DNA of 11,316 nt from Solicoccozyma terricola (taxonomy: Eukaryota; Basidiomycota; Tremellomycetes; Filobasidiales; Piskurozymaceae): positions 415,046-426,361 of the forward strand of contig BCLD01000002.1 in the NCBI GenBank assembly GCA_001600875.1, read 5' to 3'. The stretch's first letter is position 1, and each line of letters begins with the position of its first letter. The position numbers and the translations under genes are program-made. The notes under the pieces are model-generated. The model ran no database searches. It was given only the letters and a program-made list of their open reading frames with translations, and was not told the origin of the DNA. Below, in pieces: positions 8,278 through 11,316 of this stretch.

Positions 8278-9180
8278 ATGCACTTTACCTGTGCGGCTGG
8301 GCTACCATTACTGGCACTCGGAGGAGGCTCTTAGGTTTCCGACAGTCATCTGGCTGTCCCAGCCGAGAAAGGAGCAGTCAGGCGTGGACATCATTGGCCC
8401 AAGATCGTTGATAGGTTAAGGCATCAAAGTGGTCGCCTCCACAGTCCTCGCCATCATTTCAAACCTCGTTGGGCAAGCTCAGCTTTGGAAGCTCCTGGTT
8501 GCCATTGGATACGACATAGCGATGGGTGTCGGAGCTTTGACCGGCTCGTTGCGTCGTATCGATGTAGCCGTGGGTGGTCCGGTGGCGGGCACTTCCTCAT
8601 GATGGCATGGGCAATGATAGGGGCTGCTGGGAGAAGATGGAACCTTTGACTGTTTGGTCTGCCGTGCTGGCTTCGCTCGTTCGCTCGACATTATATTCCG
8701 TAGCCTGGTCACCGACCTCTGGTGATATCAAGATTTTCTGGGGGTTAGGAGTCAGCTCTTCAGCCACTGTAATCGTTGGGCAGATTACGGGATGTCGAGC
8801 ATTTTCGCTTTGTTTGCAGCTTTCCCGCCAGCATACTTGATTTATCTAGCATTTGATTACGAACGGTCAGATAAACGGGCGAAGGAAAGCCTTGCAGACT
8901 GAATACGGGGAGCTCCGCTGCCGATCAGCCGGACACGGGTTCTTTTGGACCGGGCAAACGGAATCCAGACGATTCAGGCTTAAGTGACAAGGATCTCGGG
9001 ATACTGATCCACAAAGGTCTCACCTCTTTGATGACGGTCCTGGCGATCGGGCCCGACGTCAAGCACAACGGAAGCTGCGTGATCAGTTGTTGGACGGGAG
9101 GCCAGGTGCTCACCGTGACGGCATGCATAGCACCTCTGCTGCTGATGATACTACGCGGTAGCTCTGACTACCGCCGGGAC
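8278..9180 (+). pseudogene. Possible multi-pass membrane-protein gene, eroded or multi-exon
   Basis: Several short plus-strand segments in different frames each look like membrane-protein sequence. An ATG at 8278 is followed by AGLPLLALGGGS. A frame from about 8420 to 8601 reads VVASTVLAIISNLV and LWKLLVAIGYDIAMGVGAL. A frame from about 8637 to 8790 includes LTVWSAVLASLV and SSATVIVGQIT. A frame at 8792-8870 reads SSIFALFAAFPPAYLIYLAF followed by a charged DYERSDKRAKES. A last frame from about 8885 includes VLTVTACIAPLLLMIL followed by a basic tail (SDYRRDKKPKNTLKR). Hydrophobic helices followed by charged tails, all on one strand, suggest either exons separated by short introns or a frameshifted pseudogene. 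I cannot define splice sites or name a family. Confidence 0.3.
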
Positions 9181-9703
9181 AAAAAGCCCAAGAACACGCT
9201 CAAGCGAACGAAAACGACTTCTCTACCGCGTCAACCTCCATCGGAACAACTTTCCAGCTTGATCACATTACATAACATGGTCGACTCCCAAAGGGCCAGA
9301 ACAAGCATGGAAGTACACACACTCGGAGGTGGCCAAGACTCCAGTATTCATAACCATACTGTCGAGAGGACAGAAGAGGACAACGTCGGCCAGAGCAAGC
9401 ACCTGCAGCGAGGCTTTAGTAGGCTATGATCGAGTGAATGAAACGGGCGTGCTTTGAACGCCAGAAATGTTGCAGAGGACTCGTACTCTTGAGCTTGGCG
9501 TTGCAAGTTCATCCTTAGTGCATGAAAGGTATGACACAAGGAGAGTGGAGTACACATGGCTCTCAAGTGCCAAATGGAAACACACCAGTAGAGGGTCTTC
9601 CTTAGGTTGCTGATCTAGAGGGACCAAGTGAGTTTTCCCTTACCCCTAGTTCGTTCCGTTCTCGTGACATGAACTCGCATCGAAGTCTAGCGCCACCCTT
9701 CCT
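9181..9703. other. No convincing gene
   Basis: The open frame from the last membrane-like segment continues on the plus strand to 9429 as a Ser/Thr/Gln-rich tail, which could be a cytoplasmic tail of the candidate membrane protein or chance. From 9430 to 9703 only short open frames without motifs are seen. Confidence 0.35.
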
Positions 9704-9889
9704 TTAGGTTGGAAAAGTTTGCCCCGTAGAGGTGAAGTTGTCCAAAAGACAAGCTGTCTTCCCGAACCCGACGACCACCAGCGGGATTCGAGGCTTGATT
9801 CTGCCGCAGTGAAGGCATCTGTCATTCTTCTTCCCTTCGGAACCTGCAATCTGAGACTGCCACGCAAAGACAACCGTCAGACGATCCAT
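9704..9889 (-). other. Short ORF with a P-loop-like segment, possible gene remnant
   Basis: A 61-codon minus-strand frame starts at an ATG and contains CLHCGRIKPRIPLVVVGFGKT near its middle third. A hydrophobic strand followed by G-x-GKT resembles the nucleotide-binding loop of P-loop proteins, but it is shorter than the canonical GxxxxGK[ST] and no further motif follows before the stop. It could be an internally deleted remnant of a small GTPase or helicase gene, or chance. There is no visible sequence similarity to the GTPase gene at 5999-6980. Confidence 0.2.
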
Positions 9890-10058
9890 TTGTAGTTACT
9901 CAATGTTATGTTGATGACTGCTCTTCCCCCCTGGTCTATCGGCGGTAGCTCATTAGGGGGTCGACATCGAGAGCTGAACAGCCTACGAGTCAGATGAATA
10001 CTTGTATCCCCTCGCGAGGTGCACTATACATTTTCCATTGCGAGCTGCAGTGTTCTCA
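9890..10058. other. Flank of the inverted LTR, no gene seen
   Basis: About 170 bases between the short P-loop-like frame and the end of the shared LTR homology. It may hold the real terminal part of the element D LTR, since the homology to the other LTR stops at 10059 without an obvious CA terminus and target-site duplication. Confidence 0.35.
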
Positions 10059-10247
10059 CTGACAAATGAAATGGTTGTTTACTCTACAAAAGTACACCTC
10101 TGGCTCGACATTCCCTGGATCTTTATAGTCAAAGAGACAGCAATGGTTGACCTGATACCATTCCTCCGGGCAATTTCTCCGATTGTCCGTCGGAGTGTCC
10201 TACTGTCCGGAGTGATAGAGCGCTCTAAAGACACGGTTATTTCAACA
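10059..10247 (-). repeat. 3' LTR of element D (shared part)
   Basis: Begins TGTTGAAATAACC on the minus strand right after the polypurine tract and aligns over 189 bases with the plus-strand LTR at 5548-5743. The homology ends at the same TTTGTCAG in both copies, after which the sequences diverge. The LTR may therefore extend further left in D, or the right end of one copy may be truncated. LTRs carry the promoter and polyadenylation signals of the element. Confidence 0.8.
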
Positions 10248-10256
10248 CTCCCACTC
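10248..10256 (-). promoter_or_regulatory. Polypurine tract of element D
   Basis: On the minus strand GAGTGGGAG sits directly before the LTR start TGTTGAA and just after the pol stop codon. This is the expected place and composition of the RNase H-resistant primer for plus-strand DNA synthesis. It fixes the LTR boundary at 10247. Confidence 0.7.
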
Positions 10257-10263
10257 GCTCTAA

Positions 10264-11316
10264 TCACTCTTCAGAACGTAATGATCTCGTCATCCGTGGG
10301 GACAGACCAATACGTCCTCGTAGTCGGTCGAATGTGTCCCTGGGTAGAGGTTTGGTGAGCAGGTCCGCGAGGTTGTCGACTGATGGGACGTGAGCTAAGT
10401 CGACTATGCCTTCAGTCACTTGCTCGCGTAGGAAGTGATGGCGAAGGGCGATATGCTTTGATCGATTGTGATGGACTGGGTTCTTAGAAAGAGCGATGGC
10501 GCCTGCATTGTCATTGAGTATGGAGACCGCCTCGCCGTCCTTGAGTCCCATTTGTAGGTCATCGAGCAGTTGCCTGAGCCAGATAGCTTGTCGAGTTGCA
10601 TCAGCTGATGCCATGTATTCTGCCTCAGTGGTTGACAGCGCCGCCGTGGCTTGTCGACGACTCTTCCATGCCACCACACCACCAAAGGTCTTGAAGAGGT
10701 ATCCGGTAGTCGATCGCCGAGTGTCGAGGTCGCCCCCCCAATCGGCATCGGCGTAACCCAGGACGATCCGTTTGCCGGCTTCGCCATCGAAGGTGAGACA
10801 TAGTTCTGTCGTACCCCTAATGTATCGAAGCAGGTGCTTGGCAGCGGCCCAATGAGTCTCGTTCCATTTGCTAACGAACCGTGATAGGANACCAGCCGCA
10901 TGGGATAGGTCCGGTCGACTGACGGTGGAAGCATAGAGGATTGATCCGACCAGTTGTGGGTACGCATGGTGCCATGCCGCCTCAGCTTCCTCGTCTGTGG
11001 CAGGCAGAGCCTTAAAGCCTGATGGGAGAGGGTTGCGAGCGGGATTGGATGTCTCCATACCAAACCTTTCCAGAAGCGCCTGTAGGTAGTGCTCCTGCGA
11101 GATGTAGAGCTTCCGATTCGGGCGATCTCGATGCACATTGAAACCAAGGAAGTATCCTACTGCTCCAGAGTCAGAGCATTCGAATTTAGCATTCAGCTGT
11201 CGTTTGAACTCGTCTAGACTGGTCCGTGTGTTGCATGCAATGAGTTGATCATCCACATGGACGGATAAGAGGAGGAACTCGCCGCCACGTCGTCGTGTGT
11301 AGACGCAGGGGTCGGC
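10264..11316 (-). CDS. Element D: reverse transcriptase C-terminal part and RNase H (partial pol)
   Basis: Open frame of 350 residues running in from the right edge, so the real start lies outside the window. Residues 20-23 are HVDD (VHVDDQLIA), the catalytic RT motif in which His takes the place of the usual Tyr or Phe. The RT connection follows (VGYFLGFNVHRD, LYISQEHYLQALL, LVGSILYASTVSRPDLSHA). RNase H then shows its acidic residues in YADADWGGD, STTEAEYMA and LNDNAGAIAL, and ends with the copia signature SKHIALRHHFLRE and NLADLLTKPL. In the element it copies RNA into DNA and removes the RNA strand. The protein stops 16 bases before the LTR, which is normal for copia. One N at 10890 leaves one residue undefined. 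Confidence 0.92.
   Translation of the reverse strand, partial: ADPCVYTRRRGGEFLLLSVHVDDQLIACNTRTSLDEFKRQLNAKFECSDSGAVGYFLGFNVHRDRPNRKLYISQEHYLQALLERFGMETSNPARNPLPSGFKALPATDEEAEAAWHHAYPQLVGSILYASTVSRPDLSHAAGXLSRFVSKWNETHWAAAKHLLRYIRGTTELCLTFDGEAGKRIVLGYADADWGGDLDTRRSTTGYLFKTFGGVVAWKSRRQATAALSTTEAEYMASADATRQAIWLRQLLDDLQMGLKDGEAVSILNDNAGAIALSKNPVHHNRSKHIALRHHFLREQVTEGIVDLAHVPSVDNLADLLTKPLPRDTFDRLRGRIGLSPRMTRSLRSEE

Larger units (their letters stand above)
10059..11316 (-). mobile_element. Copia element D, 3' end with LTR
   Basis: Minus-strand 3' end of a Ty1/copia element. Reading leftwards from the window edge it has the reverse-transcriptase C-terminal half, RNase H, the stop codon at 10264-10266, a purine-rich tract, and the 3' LTR starting TGTTGAAATAACC at 10247. 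It continues past the right edge. The coding part is open throughout and looks younger than A, B and C. One N lies at 10890. Confidence 0.9.

Noticed and set aside
1..11316. tRNA or rRNA genes, CRISPR arrays, bacterial defence operons
   Set aside because: Looked for and not seen. The window is eukaryotic repeat-rich DNA.

Overview
The window looks like draft nuclear DNA from a eukaryote, most likely a filamentous fungus and perhaps a basidiomycete (low confidence at that level). The grounds are several decayed Ty1/copia LTR retrotransposons of a type common in fungi, a GTPase gene that seems to need an intron, and no bacterial gene organisation. Five single N bases (2939, 2959, 2989, 3007, 10890) point to a draft or collapsed-repeat assembly.

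Layout. 1-1447 (minus): copia fragment A, covering the protease end, GAG-pre-integrase, integrase and the linker towards reverse transcriptase, which leaves the window on the left. 1448 to about 5075 (plus): copia element B, covering gag with a CCHC zinc knuckle, protease, integrase and reverse transcriptase. It has one in-frame stop and about five frameshifts, and lacks LTRs and RNase H. About 5081-5547 (minus): copia fragment C, covering protease and GAG-pre-integrase. 5548-5743 (plus): an LTR. 5744-10058: a low-repeat island. It holds one convincing cellular gene, a GTPase with a C-terminal coiled coil (5999-6980, minus), a possible eroded or multi-exon membrane-protein gene (about 8278-9180, plus), a weak P-loop-like ORF (9704-9889, minus), and long stretches with nothing recognisable. 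10059-11316 (minus): element D, covering the end of reverse transcriptase, an apparently intact RNase H, a polypurine tract and the start of its 3' LTR.

The LTR at 5548 and the 3' LTR of D at 10247 are close relatives in inverted orientation. The GTPase island is therefore bracketed by LTRs of one family, with nested or juxtaposed fragments of related copia families outside it. A, B, C and D come from at least three distinct copia lineages and together form a retrotransposon graveyard around a small gene island. I see no CRISPR array, tRNA, rRNA or bacterial-type operon. The most interesting items are the GTPase, whose G4 motif is degenerate, and the possible membrane-protein remnant beside it. 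I do not see clear evidence for a wholly new system.
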